From: Nocardia inohanensis NBRC 100128
GTDB taxonomy: Bacteria; Actinomycetota; Actinomycetes; Mycobacteriales; Mycobacteriaceae
DNA: 64,000 bases
Assembly (NCBI RefSeq): GCF_001612945.1
Contig: NZ_BDBK01000014.1
Span: forward strand, 62,001-126,000
Direction of reading: 5' to 3'
The position numbers and the translations under genes are program-made. The notes beneath the pieces were generated by a model that was not told where the DNA came from, searched no databases, and saw only the letters and a list, made by a program, of their open reading frames with translations. This document shows positions 50,910 to 59,344 of the stretch, one piece after another; position 1 is the stretch's first letter, and each line of letters opens with the position of its first letter.

Positions 50910-52115
50910 CTAGGTGTCGAGCGCGGTGAGGGCGCGGCCGAGCTGATCGATCTCGAATTTGGTTGTGTACGGGGCCAAGCCGATGGTGACGGCCCCGCCC
51001 TCGTCGTTCACGCCGAGCGCGTCCAGCAGGCGGCTGCCGCCGTGGGATCCGCTCAAGGTCCCGATGCGGGCGTCGGCCAGCTTGGCCGACACCTTCTCGG
51101 CCTGCATGCCGGCGATGGTGAAGCTGACCGTGGGGATGCGGGTGGAGGCCCGGCCGATGACGGTCAGGTTCGGGATCTCGTCCAGTACCGACATCAGGTG
51201 CTCGAAGAGCTGATCGTGGTAGTCCTGCAACGAGGTGATGGAGACCTCGAGCCGTTCCCGCCGGGTGCCCTTGGCCTGCTCGTCGAGTGCCGCCAGATAG
51301 TCGATCGAGGTGGTGAGCCCGGCCAGCAGCGCGTACTGGTGCCCGCCGACCTCCAGCCGTTCCGCACCCTTGGCGTAGGGGTTGAGCGACATGGACGGAA
51401 TGCGGTCCAGGAAGGCGGGATCGCGGAAGACCAGCGCGCCGATCTGCGGGCCGCCCCACGCGGGTGCGCTCAGCGCGATGACATCGGCGTTGAGTTCGTC
51501 GATATCGATGAGCGCGTACGGCGCCGCGCCGAAGCAGTCCGCGACCAGTAACCCGCCGACCTCGTGCACCCGGTCGGCCGCGACGCGCACCGCCGGCGCG
51601 GAGCCGACGATCGGCGAGGCCGCCGTCAAGGCCACCAGGCGCGCGGTCGGCCCGATCAGCTCCTCGAACTGCCAGGCCGGCATCTCGCAGGTCTCGATCT
51701 CCACTTCGGCCCAGCGCACATGCGCCCCATAGCGATTGGCGATGCGCAGCCAGGGCGCCACATTGGCTTCGTCATCCAGGCGCGACAGCACGATTCCGGT
51801 GCCCAGACCCAGCCGGGAACTCAGCGATTCGGCCAGCCAGGCGAGCAGTACCGCGCGGTCGGGTCCGAGTACTACGCCCGCCGGATCCGCCCCGACCAGG
51901 TCCGCTACCGCCTCGCGCGCCGCTTCCAGAATGGCGGCGCTGCGTTTGGCCGCGCCGTGCCGGTTGGTGTGCGAGAAGGCGGAGGTACGGAAACCCGTTG
52001 AGACGGCTCGCGATACCGAATCCGGGACCAGCATGCCCGCTTGCGGGTCGAGGTGGATCCAGCCGTCGCCCAGGGACGGTATGAGGCCCCGCACCCTTGC
52101 GACGTCGTAAGTCAT
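50910..52115 (-). CDS. Class V aminotransferase / cysteine desulfurase-like protein lacking the PLP lysine
   Basis: A 401-aa protein with the fold of SufS/Csd enzymes (start LIPSLGDGWIHLDPQAGM; SAFSHTNRHGAAKRSA; C-terminal DALGVNDEGGAVTIGLAPYTT). In active relatives the PLP lysine lies in a motif like SAYKFFGP or SxHKxxGP. Here the aligned stretch is IALSAPAWGGPQIGALVF: no lysine. The PLP-stacking His region is also changed (LLVADCFGAAPYAL). The protein is therefore probably not a normal PLP enzyme. The gene position matches Rv3778c as I recall it. The ATG at 52115 gives family length. Confidence 0.8.
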   Translation of the reverse strand: MTYDVARVRGLIPSLGDGWIHLDPQAGMLVPDSVSRAVSTGFRTSAFSHTNRHGAAKRSAAILEAAREAVADLVGADPAGVVLGPDRAVLLAWLAESLSSRLGLGTGIVLSRLDDEANVAPWLRIANRYGAHVRWAEVEIETCEMPAWQFEELIGPTARLVALTAASPIVGSAPAVRVAADRVHEVGGLLVADCFGAAPYALIDIDELNADVIALSAPAWGGPQIGALVFRDPAFLDRIPSMSLNPYAKGAERLEVGGHQYALLAGLTTSIDYLAALDEQAKGTRRERLEVSITSLQDYHDQLFEHLMSVLDEIPNLTVIGRASTRIPTVSFTIAGMQAEKVSAKLADARIGTLSGSHGGSRLLDALGVNDEGGAVTIGLAPYTTKFEIDQLGRALTALDT

Positions 52116-52207
52116 GCTGGCCACTCTAAAGGGAAGGGGCTGGGCGCGGTAATGGTGTGGGGTGTTTGCCGGTGGCCGGATCGGGCGTACAGGGCATGAT
52201 GGGGAAC

Positions 52208-52804
52208 ATGACGCAATCGGATGGGGCGCCGGAATCCATTGTGGTGATCGGCCCCGAGGGAAAGCCACTGCTCATTCCGGCGGGTGCGCTGCCGGGTGGC
52301 GGCGCGGGGGATCCCGTCGAGCTCACCGGACAGGTTGTCGGCGAGGGTAATTCGGACGAAAACGGCGACAAGGAAGAAACGCTCGCCGATATGGTCGAGC
52401 AGCCGGCCAAGGTGATGCGGGTCGGCACCATGATCAAACAACTGCTCGAGGAAGTGCGGCACGCACCGCTCGACGACGCCGCGCGCACCCGCCTGCGGGA
52501 AATCCACAAGACCTCGGTGCGCGAACTGGAACAGGGTCTCGCGCCGGAGCTGCGCGAAGAACTCGAACGCCTCGCGCTCCCGTTCAGCGAGGACCAGATT
52601 CCCTCCGACGCCGAACTCCGCATCGCGCAGGCGCAGCTGGTGGGCTGGCTGGAGGGCCTGTTCCACGGGATCCAGACCGCCCTGTTCGCACAGCAGATGG
52701 CCGCACGTGCGCAACTGGAACAAATGCGCCAGGCGCTGCCGCCCGGCGTCACCCACGCGGATCCGCGACAGCAAGGTTCGCCCGGCGGCGGCCAGTATCT
52801 CTGA
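52208..52804 (+). CDS. bpa: Bacterial proteasome activator Bpa
   Basis: A 198-aa DUF2587 protein, the ATP-independent ring activator of the actinobacterial 20S proteasome (Rv3780). The four-helix bundle spans roughly residues 60-165 (VMRVGTMIKQLLEEVRHAPLDD, LAPELREELERLALPF, AQLVGWLEGLFHGIQ). The C-terminus ends GGGQYL, the GQYL tail that docks into proteasome alpha-ring pockets. The N-terminal 50 residues are loose. Proteasome genes themselves are not in the window. The ATG at 52208 is used; an in-frame ATG at 52199 is possible. Confidence 0.92.
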   Translation: MTQSDGAPESIVVIGPEGKPLLIPAGALPGGGAGDPVELTGQVVGEGNSDENGDKEETLADMVEQPAKVMRVGTMIKQLLEEVRHAPLDDAARTRLREIHKTSVRELEQGLAPELREELERLALPFSEDQIPSDAELRIAQAQLVGWLEGLFHGIQTALFAQQMAARAQLEQMRQALPPGVTHADPRQQGSPGGGQYL

Positions 52805-52966
52805 ACGTCCGGAACGAGACGACTGATTTCGCTGCGATCCGGGTAACTCGTCGGGGACGTCCAGAATGGTTTCGGCACCCGGCCGCAGGCCCGCATATGC
52901 GAGTGTCAACGGCTGGGTACCGCGCGTTGAAGACGCGGAGAGGCGGAGGAGATAAGGTCGGGTCTT

Positions 52967-53860
52967 GTGCCTGCTGCTGCCCCCGCCGACTCGGCCGAAG
53001 CCGAAGCGAGACCGGACAACGAACCGGTGCCGTTGATGTCGGACTCCCAGACGTTCCGTCGCGCGTTCAAGGACTTCCGCGACGGATTCGGCCAGCGTGA
53101 ACTATGGCTCTCGCTCGGGTGGCAGGACATCAAACAGCGCTATCGCCGCTCGGTGCTCGGACCCTTCTGGATCACCATCTCCACGGCGGTGCAGGCGGCG
53201 GCCATCGGCCTGCTCTACGCCACCCTGCTGAATCAGCCGCTGCGCGAATACCTCCCGTATGTGACGGTCGGCATCATCGTCTGGAATGTGATCGAGGCCA
53301 GCATCCTCGAGGGCTCGGACGTTTTCATCGCCAACGAGGGGTTGATCAAACAGCTGCCATCGGCGCTGAGCGTGCACGTGTATCGCTTGGTGTGGCGGCA
53401 GTTCCTGTTCTTCGCGCACAACCTGGTCATCTATCTGGTGATGCTGGTGGCGTTCGCGGTGTGGCGGGATCTCGACTGGTCGGTCCTGCTGGTGATCCCG
53501 GGGATTCTGCTGCTGTTCATGAACGCCATGTGGGTCTCCATCGCGTTCGGCATCTTCAGCACCCGCTACCGCGATATCGCGCCGATCCTCGGCTCGCTCA
53601 CCCGCATGCTGTTCGTGCTCACCCCGGTCATGTGGTCGGCGAAGGTGCTGCACGCGCAGGGCGGTCAGGTCAGCGAGCGGGCGCGGTTGATCGAGTTGGT
53701 GCCGACCTATCACTATCTGGAGATCGTGCGCGCACCCTTGCTCGGCGATCCGATCCTGTGGCGGCACTGGGCCATCGTGCTGGCCTTCACCGCCATCGGC
53801 TGGATAGTCGCGATACTGGCTATGAAGCAATACCGTTCCCGCGTCCCCTACTGGGTGTGA
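52967..53860 (+). CDS. Galactan exporter ABC-2 permease (Wzm-like, Rv3783-like)
   Basis: A membrane protein of up to 297 aa with six helices, an ABC-2 polysaccharide exporter permease. Diagnostic residues are LGWQDIKQRYRRSVLGPFWITI near residue 50, typical of Wzm/TagG. In mycobacteria this pair flips or exports lipid-linked galactan for arabinogalactan. GTG 52967 adds a 23-residue acidic leader; ATG 53036 (SDSQTFRRAF) may be the true start and matches family length better. ATPase and GlfT1 genes follow. Confidence 0.88.
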   Translation: MPAAAPADSAEAEARPDNEPVPLMSDSQTFRRAFKDFRDGFGQRELWLSLGWQDIKQRYRRSVLGPFWITISTAVQAAAIGLLYATLLNQPLREYLPYVTVGIIVWNVIEASILEGSDVFIANEGLIKQLPSALSVHVYRLVWRQFLFFAHNLVIYLVMLVAFAVWRDLDWSVLLVIPGILLLFMNAMWVSIAFGIFSTRYRDIAPILGSLTRMLFVLTPVMWSAKVLHAQGGQVSERARLIELVPTYHYLEIVRAPLLGDPILWRHWAIVLAFTAIGWIVAILAMKQYRSRVPYWV

Positions 53861-53867
53861 AGGCTCA

Positions 53868-54689
53868 ATGACTGACCAGGTGAGTATCGAAGCCCAGAAC
53901 GCGTGGGTCGAGTTCCCGATCTTCGACGCCAAATCCAGATCGCTGAAGAAGGCGTTCCTGGGCAAGGCCGGCGGCTCCATCGGACGCAACTCCTCCGATG
54001 TGGTGGTCGTCGAAGCGCTGCGCGATATCAACCTATCGCTGAAGGAAGGCGACCGGATCGGCTTGGTCGGCCACAATGGCGCGGGCAAATCGACGCTGCT
54101 GCGCCTGCTTTCGGGCATCTACGAACCGACCCGCGGTTCCACTCGTATTCGCGGGCGGGTGGCCCCGGTCTTCGATCTCGGCGTCGGCATGGATCCGGAG
54201 ATCTCCGGGTACGACAACATCATTATTCGTGGACTGTTCCTCGGGCAGACACGTAAGCAGATGCTCGCCAAAATCGACGAGATCGCCGAATTCACCGAAT
54301 TGGGCGAATATCTGGCGATGCCGCTGCGCACCTACTCCACCGGTATGCGGGTGCGATTGGCGATGGGCGTGGTCACCTCCATCGATCCGGAGATCCTGCT
54401 GCTCGACGAGGGCATCGGCGCGGTCGACGCGGAATTCATGAAGAAGGCGCGAATCCGCTTGCAGGAGCTGGTGTCCCGCTCCGGCATTCTGGTCTTCGCC
54501 TCGCACTCCAATGAATTCCTGGCGCAACTCTGCGATTCGGCCATGTGGATCGATCACGGCAATGTGCGCATGCACGGCGGGATCGAAGAGGTCGTGCGAG
54601 CCTACGAGGGCCCGGAGGCGGGTGATCACGTGGCGCAGGTGCTGCGGGATCTGGAACGTGAACGTGAACCGGAACGGAACCCCGCATGA
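53868..54689 (+). CDS. Galactan exporter ABC ATPase (Wzt-like, Rv3781-like)
   Basis: A 273-aa ATPase. Walker A is GHNGAGKST near residue 70, the signature region LRTYSTGMRVRLAMG replaces LSGGQ as in polysaccharide exporters, Walker B reads EILLLDEGIGAVD and the switch His is in VFASHSNEF. The N-terminus has an unusual insertion before the ATPase core (SRSLKKAFLGKAGGSIGRNSS). It lies 7 nt after the permease gene and overlaps glfT1 by 4 nt, forming one cassette. Confidence 0.9.
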   Translation: MTDQVSIEAQNAWVEFPIFDAKSRSLKKAFLGKAGGSIGRNSSDVVVVEALRDINLSLKEGDRIGLVGHNGAGKSTLLRLLSGIYEPTRGSTRIRGRVAPVFDLGVGMDPEISGYDNIIIRGLFLGQTRKQMLAKIDEIAEFTELGEYLAMPLRTYSTGMRVRLAMGVVTSIDPEILLLDEGIGAVDAEFMKKARIRLQELVSRSGILVFASHSNEFLAQLCDSAMWIDHGNVRMHGGIEEVVRAYEGPEAGDHVAQVLRDLEREREPERNPA

Positions 54690-55609
54690 GTGACACGCCC
54701 AAGCCCTACTTCGCGGACGATGCGCGCGTTGTCGCCATCGTCGTCACTCATAAACGCCGGGAACTGCTCGCCGAATCGCTGAAGGTGCTGGCCACCCAGA
54801 CGCGGCAGCTGGACCATCTCATCGTGGTCGACAACGGCAACGAGCCCGAGGTCGGCGAGCTGGTCAAGCAGCAGCCGATGGAGACCACCTACCTCGGCTC
54901 CGAGCACAATCTCGGCGGCGCGGGCGGTTTCGCGCTCGGCATGCTGCACGCGCTGACCATGGGCGCGGACTGGGTGTGGCTGGCCGACGACGACGGGCGG
55001 CCGGACGGGCCGGAAGTGCTCGCCACGCTGTTCGATTGCGCCAAGAAGTACGAGCTGGTCTCGGTGTCGCCGGTGGTGGCCGATATCGACGATCCGGATC
55101 GGCTGGCGTTCCCGCTGCGGCGCGGCGTGGTGTGGCGGCGGCTGCGCTCCGAACTCGGCGACGAGGATTTCCTGCCGGGCATCGCCTCGCTCTTCAACGG
55201 CGCGCTGATCTCGGCCGAGGCCGTGGATGTGATCGGCGTGCCGGATCTGCGGCTGTTCGTGCGCGGCGACGAGGTCGAGGTGCATCGGCGGCTGGTGCGC
55301 TCGGGGCTGCCGTTCGGCACCTGTTTGCAGACCGCCTACCTGCATCCGAACGGGTCGGAGGAGTTCAAGCCGATTCTGGGCGGGCGCATGCACACCCAGT
55401 ATCCGGACGATCCGGTGAAGCGGTACTTCACCTATCGCAATCGCGGGTATCTGATGTCGCAGCCCGGGATGCGGAAGCTGTTGCCGCAGGAGCTGGCCCG
55501 GTTCGGGTGGTTCTTCCTGGTGCAGCAGAAGAACCCGTCCGGGCTGCTGGAGTGGCTGCGCTTGCAGCGCCAGGGCCGCCGCGAGCAGTTCCACAAACCG
55601 CAGGTCTAA
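54686..55609 (+). CDS. glfT1: Galactofuranosyltransferase GlfT1
   Basis: A 307-aa GT-A glycosyltransferase (GT2). Motifs are VVAIVVTHKRRELLAESLKV near residue 15, GGAGGFALGMLHAL near residue 77 and the metal/nucleotide motif WLADDDGRPDGP near residue 97, with a catalytic acid in RGDEVEVHRRL near residue 195. GlfT1 adds the first galactofuranose residues to the decaprenyl-linked linker of arabinogalactan at the cytoplasmic face. The cassette with the exporter supports this identity. Confidence 0.88.
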   Translation: MSDTPKPYFADDARVVAIVVTHKRRELLAESLKVLATQTRQLDHLIVVDNGNEPEVGELVKQQPMETTYLGSEHNLGGAGGFALGMLHALTMGADWVWLADDDGRPDGPEVLATLFDCAKKYELVSVSPVVADIDDPDRLAFPLRRGVVWRRLRSELGDEDFLPGIASLFNGALISAEAVDVIGVPDLRLFVRGDEVEVHRRLVRSGLPFGTCLQTAYLHPNGSEEFKPILGGRMHTQYPDDPVKRYFTYRNRGYLMSQPGMRKLLPQELARFGWFFLVQQKNPSGLLEWLRLQRQGRREQFHKPQV

Positions 55610-55725
55610 CGGCCGATTTAATTCGGTTGCGGAGGCTGCGGCGCTCTGCGAGAGTAGCTTTCGTTCGTTGTTCGAGTCGCGATCGCTCCGGCTGATCGCC
55701 CGAGGGAGTCGAGGAGGTGGATTTC

Positions 55726-55806
55726 GTGAAGAAGACGGTTGTGCGGATTGCCGTGCCCGCGCGCACTTTTGCGCCACGCGTATCCACCTCGATCTCCCCG
55801 CGCTGA
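55726..55806 (+). CDS. Possible 26-aa leader ORF with paired ribosome-binding site
   Basis: A 26-codon ORF beginning KKTVVRIAVPA after its GTG, ending in SISPR. It has GGAGG 9-13 nt upstream. The sequence GAGGTGGAT (55714-55722), overlapping that site, is exactly complementary to ATCCACCTC inside the ORF (55782-55790), so the mRNA could fold to hide the ribosome-binding site. It precedes rsgA by about 40 nt. It may be a regulatory leader or a chance frame. Confidence 0.35.
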   Translation: MKKTVVRIAVPARTFAPRVSTSISPR

Positions 55807-55844
55807 GTCCGTAATCGGGCTCGGCCCGACGAAGGACTCCTCAA

Positions 55845-56948
55845 ATGGCATCGGTCGATCTCGACCTGCTCACCCCTTACGGCTGGACCCCGGCGCTCGC
55901 CGCCGACTACCTGCCGCTGCTCGGCGACACTCTGATTCCGGCGCGCGTCATTCGCATGGATCGCAGCGAATGCGATGTCGCCGCACCGCTTCCCACCGCT
56001 GATTATCAAAGTCGGCTGACGGCCGCCGTGGTGCGAGCTCAATGCCCGCCCGCCAATTCCGAGATTCATGGTCTGACCACCGGCGATTGGGTGGCCATCG
56101 ACACGGGCCGGATGGTGCGGCAGCTGCTGCCGCGCCGGACCGCCATCGTCCGCGCGGCGGTCTCCGGGCACTCCGATTCCCGCGCCCGCTCCGCCGAGCA
56201 GGTCTTGGCAGCGAATGTGGACACCGTGCTGGTGTGCACGGCCGGGGACGGCGATGTGGATCTCGGGCGGATCGAGCGACTGCTCGCGCTGGCCTGGGAA
56301 TCCGGGGCGCAACCGGTGGTGGTGCTCACCAAAGCCGATCTCGCGCCGGATCTTTCACTCGATGCCGTGCGGGCCGCCGCGCCCGGGGCCGCCGTGGTCG
56401 CGGTGAGTGCTTCCAGCGGATTCGGTATGGAGGTACTGACCGCTGTACTGGAGGGCACGGTCGCGCTGATCGGACCGTCCGGTGCGGGCAAGTCCACCCT
56501 GGCGAACGCGCTGCTGGGGTCGGAAGTGTTCGCCACCAACGCGGTTCGCGACGGCGACAAGCGGGGGCGGCACACCACCGTGCATCGGGAATTGCGCCCG
56601 CTGCCGACCGGTGGGGCGCTCATCGACACGCCGGGGTTGCGCTCGGTGGGGTTGTGGGATGCCGCGGCGGGCATCGGCCGCACCTTCAGCGACATCGAAT
56701 CCTTCGCGGCGGCTTGCCGTTTCGGCGACTGCGGGCACAACGGCGAGCCGGGGTGCGCGGTGCAGGAGGCCATCGCGTCCGGGGCGCTGCCCCAGCGTCG
56801 CCTGGACTCCTATCGCAAGCTCTCCCGCGAGAACGAGTGGATGGCTTCCCGCACCGACAACCGCTTGCGCGCCGAGCGCAAGAAGGTGTGGAAGGACATC
56901 AACAAGGCACAGCGCCGGATGTGCAAGGAACGAGGAGGTAAGCGATGA
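55845..56948 (+). CDS. rsgA: Ribosome small-subunit-dependent GTPase RsgA
   Basis: A 367-aa circularly permuted GTPase that checks late 30S assembly. The OB fold comes first (RVIRMDRSECDV), then the G-domain with G4 LTKAD near residue 162 ahead of G1 IGPSGAGKST near residue 215 and G3 DTPG near residue 265. A zinc knuckle CRFGDCGHNGEPGC near residue 297 follows, and the C-terminus is basic. The order of motifs is diagnostic of the permutation. It overlaps a small ORF at its end by 4 nt. Confidence 0.92.
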   Translation: MASVDLDLLTPYGWTPALAADYLPLLGDTLIPARVIRMDRSECDVAAPLPTADYQSRLTAAVVRAQCPPANSEIHGLTTGDWVAIDTGRMVRQLLPRRTAIVRAAVSGHSDSRARSAEQVLAANVDTVLVCTAGDGDVDLGRIERLLALAWESGAQPVVVLTKADLAPDLSLDAVRAAAPGAAVVAVSASSGFGMEVLTAVLEGTVALIGPSGAGKSTLANALLGSEVFATNAVRDGDKRGRHTTVHRELRPLPTGGALIDTPGLRSVGLWDAAAGIGRTFSDIESFAAACRFGDCGHNGEPGCAVQEAIASGALPQRRLDSYRKLSRENEWMASRTDNRLRAERKKVWKDINKAQRRMCKERGGKR

Positions 56949-57115
56949 GCGTCTCCTATCTGCGTGCCGCGTTGAAGGCTTTCGCCTGTGAGGCGGCGGT
57001 GGCGCAGGCGGCATTGGCTCGGATGGCCGACAGCGGTGAGCGGGCCGCTCGCCAGGCCGACGCCGAGCGGATGCGGGCCGATCTCATGATCATGGCGGTG
57101 GGCCGGCGGATCTGA
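56945..57115 (+). CDS. Small helical protein coupled to rsgA
   Basis: A 56-aa ORF whose ATG overlaps the rsgA stop (ATGA), preceded by GAGGAGGT at ideal spacing. The peptide is almost entirely helix-favouring (VSYLRAALKAFACEAAVAQAALA, then RMADSGERAARQADAERMRADL) with an amphipathic heptad-like pattern. No signal peptide is present. Strong initiation signals and coupling argue it is translated. The family is unknown; a role with RsgA or the ribosome is only suggested by position. Confidence 0.6.
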   Translation: MSVSYLRAALKAFACEAAVAQAALARMADSGERAARQADAERMRADLMIMAVGRRI

Positions 57116-57148
57116 TTCGCCGATCCGGGCCGAAGATTTTGAAGTACC

Positions 57149-57178
57149 ACACCCCGCCCGGGTTCCCGGGCGGGGTGT
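57149..57178. terminator. Perfect palindromic hairpin terminator
   Basis: ACACCCCGCCCGGG and CCCGGGCGGGGTGT are exact reverse complements around TT. It lies between the converging rsgA-linked small ORF and the response-regulator gene. Degenerate direct repeats containing CGTTCCGG follow at 57180-57250. Confidence 0.8.
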
Positions 57179-57256
57179 CGTCGTTCCGGACGGGGTGCGG
57201 CCGTTCCGGGCCGGGGTCGTCGTTTCGCGGGCGGGGTGGCTTCGTTCCGGACAGTG

Positions 57257-57901
57257 TCAGGCGTTGAGATAAGCCAGTACGGCCAGTACGCGGCGATGCC
57301 CGGCGTCGTCCGCGGAGAGTCCCAGTTTCGCGAAGATACTCCGGATGTGTTTCAGCACAGCGCCTTCGGAGACGACGAGCCGTTCGGCGATGGTGCCGTT
57401 GGCGTGGCCCTCGGCCATCAGCGCCAGCACTTCGCGCTCGCGCGCGGTCAGGGCGGAAAGGGGGTCGTCGGCCTTGCGGCGGACCAGCAGCTGCGAGATC
57501 ACCTCGGGGTCCATGGCGGTGCCGCCGTCCGCGACCCGGCGCAGCGACTCCAGGAACCAGTCGACCTTGCCGACCCGCTCCTTGAGCAGATAGCCCACCC
57601 CGCCCGCACCGTCGCCGAGCAGCTCGGCCGCGTAGCTGTCCTCGACCCAGGCCGACAGCACCAGCACCGGCAGGCCGGGATGAATCTGCCTGGCCCGCAC
57701 CGCCGCTCGCAGTCCGTCGTCGGTGAAGGTGGGCGGCATCCGCACATCCACCACCACCGCGTCCGGCCGGTCCGCCGTCACGATCGTCAGGAAGTCGTCG
57801 GCATTGTCCACCGCCGCGACCACTTCGATTCCGGCCGACTGCAACAGCAGCGACAGCCCTTCCCGCAGCAGTGCGTCGTCTTCGGCGATCACAACCCGCA
57901 T
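57257..57901 (-). CDS. LuxR-type (NarL/FixJ) response regulator
   Basis: A 214-aa two-component response regulator. The receiver begins MRVVIAEDDALLREGL; the phosphoacceptor Asp is in PDAVVVDVRMPP near residue 53. The C-terminal LuxR helix-turn-helix is LSALTAREREVLALMAEGHANGTIAERLVVSEGAVLKHI near residue 145. It overlaps the kinase gene by 13 nt and forms a cognate pair. Targets are unknown. Confidence 0.9.
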   Translation of the reverse strand: MRVVIAEDDALLREGLSLLLQSAGIEVVAAVDNADDFLTIVTADRPDAVVVDVRMPPTFTDDGLRAAVRARQIHPGLPVLVLSAWVEDSYAAELLGDGAGGVGYLLKERVGKVDWFLESLRRVADGGTAMDPEVISQLLVRRKADDPLSALTAREREVLALMAEGHANGTIAERLVVSEGAVLKHIRSIFAKLGLSADDAGHRRVLAVLAYLNA

Positions 57902-59163
57902 GGCAACTCCACCCGCAACACAGTAGGTCCACTCGCCGGGCTGCTCAGCAGCATGCGCCCGTCCAGCGCCTCGGCGCGCCGCCGGATCCCCGCCAGCCCG
58001 CCACCTTCGCTCTCGTGCGCGCCGCCGACACCGTCATCGCGTACTTCCACGGTCAACACCGCGGCATCACCGCCGAGCGTGATCGAAAGCTGCTCGGCCC
58101 CCGAATGTTTCGTCGCATTCGCAATGGCCTCGTTGATCACGAAGTAGGCGGCCGCCTCGACCGCCGCCGGTCGGCGGGTCCCCGCGCCCGAATCGACCGT
58201 GCAGGGGATGGGGCTGCGGGCGGCCAGCGCCGAAATCGCGCTCGCCAGACCACGATCCGCGAGCACCGGCGGGTAGACGCTGCGCACCACATCGCGCAGT
58301 TCGGCCAGGGCGTCGGTGGCGGTGTCCTGGGCTTGACGCACCAGGCCCGCGGCGGCCTCCGGATCCCGTTGCCGCAGTTGGTCGGCGAGCCCGAGCTGCA
58401 TGATGACCGCCGCGATCCGGGCTTGCGCGCCGTCGTGCAGATCCCGTTCGATGCGCCGCAGTTCGGCCCCGTGCGCGTCCAGTGCCGCGGCTCTGGTCGC
58501 GGTCAATTCCGCCACCCGGACCGCGAGCCCGGCGTCCGGGGAGGGCCCGAGCAGGGCGCGCGCGAGTGCGGCCTGGGCCCGCGCCACGAGTGGGAGTTGC
58601 AAGGTGACGAAGATCGGAATCACCGACAGCAGGGCGGCATCCAGCGCGCGCAGCCAGGAATTCACGGCGAATCCGAACGTCGCCAATTCCCCGTCCGGCA
58701 CCAGCCACCAGTACAACGGCATGCTCAGCTGTGCGATCGCGCTGATCGGCAGCACTACGGCCAGCACGCCCAGCACGATCCCCGGCAGGGCGTGCACCGC
58801 CAGCCACGCCACATCCCGCCGATTGGCCGGGTCCCGGGCCACCGTGGCCAGTTTCGTCCCCAGCCCGCCCTCCAGCGGCTCGTACTGCACCACCAGCGGC
58901 TGCCCCAGCAGTTTCCCGGTCCGCCGCCGATCGAACTCGACGAGCGGGCGGACCAACCGCAGGATCTCCGGAATCGCCGGTATCCCCACTCCCACCAGGC
59001 TCGCCGCCAGCACGATAAGCAACGCCACCACCGCGAACACGGCCAGCAGCGCGGTCACCCCACCGACCGCCAGGTACGCGATCGACCGGGGCAGCAGCCG
59101 CAGCCGGGCGCGCAACCACACCCACCCGGTCATCGGCGCTCCCGACGGTTCCACACGCTCCAC
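57889..59163 (-). CDS. Sensor histidine kinase (HisKA_3 type)
   Basis: A protein of up to 424 aa. Four or five membrane helices with an actinobacterial two-component sensor domain cover residues 15-215 (for example YLAVGGVTALLAVFAVVALLIVLAASLVG). The phospho-His motif ELRRIERDLHDGAQARIAAVIM is near residue 240, and the ATPase has NEAIANATKHSGA (N box) and VRDDGVGGAHESEGGGLAGI (G boxes). The input signal may be membrane or envelope state. ATG 59163 may be too far upstream; ATG at residue 11 (TGWVWLRARL) is an alternative. Confidence 0.88.
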   Translation of the reverse strand: MERVEPSGAPMTGWVWLRARLRLLPRSIAYLAVGGVTALLAVFAVVALLIVLAASLVGVGIPAIPEILRLVRPLVEFDRRRTGKLLGQPLVVQYEPLEGGLGTKLATVARDPANRRDVAWLAVHALPGIVLGVLAVVLPISAIAQLSMPLYWWLVPDGELATFGFAVNSWLRALDAALLSVIPIFVTLQLPLVARAQAALARALLGPSPDAGLAVRVAELTATRAAALDAHGAELRRIERDLHDGAQARIAAVIMQLGLADQLRQRDPEAAAGLVRQAQDTATDALAELRDVVRSVYPPVLADRGLASAISALAARSPIPCTVDSGAGTRRPAAVEAAAYFVINEAIANATKHSGAEQLSITLGGDAAVLTVEVRDDGVGGAHESEGGGLAGIRRRAEALDGRMLLSSPASGPTVLRVELPCGL

Positions 59164-59258
59164 CCATCGACCCTATCCAGCAGCGATCCATCGCCGGCGT
59201 CCCGTCCATACCGGTTGCAGCCGACCCCGCCGTCGTGCTGGCTCGCGGCGGATCCCCC

Positions 59259-59304
59259 CGTCCTTCCGGCGCGCTTTCGGCCCGGCGGTGAACCCGCCGG
59301 GATA
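59259..59304. repeat. Degenerate partial copy of the palindromic repeat
   Basis: CGTCCTTCCGGCGCGCTTTC resembles the left arm of the repeat at 21312 (CGTCGTTCCGGCATGCTTTC), followed by a short GGCGGT...ACCGCC-like inner pair. It lies in the gap between the kinase and peptidase genes. Resemblance is partial, so this may be an eroded copy. Confidence 0.4.
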
Positions 59305-59344
59305 ACCAGGGGACGGTTCCGCGAGACGACTTCCGGACGCGGCA

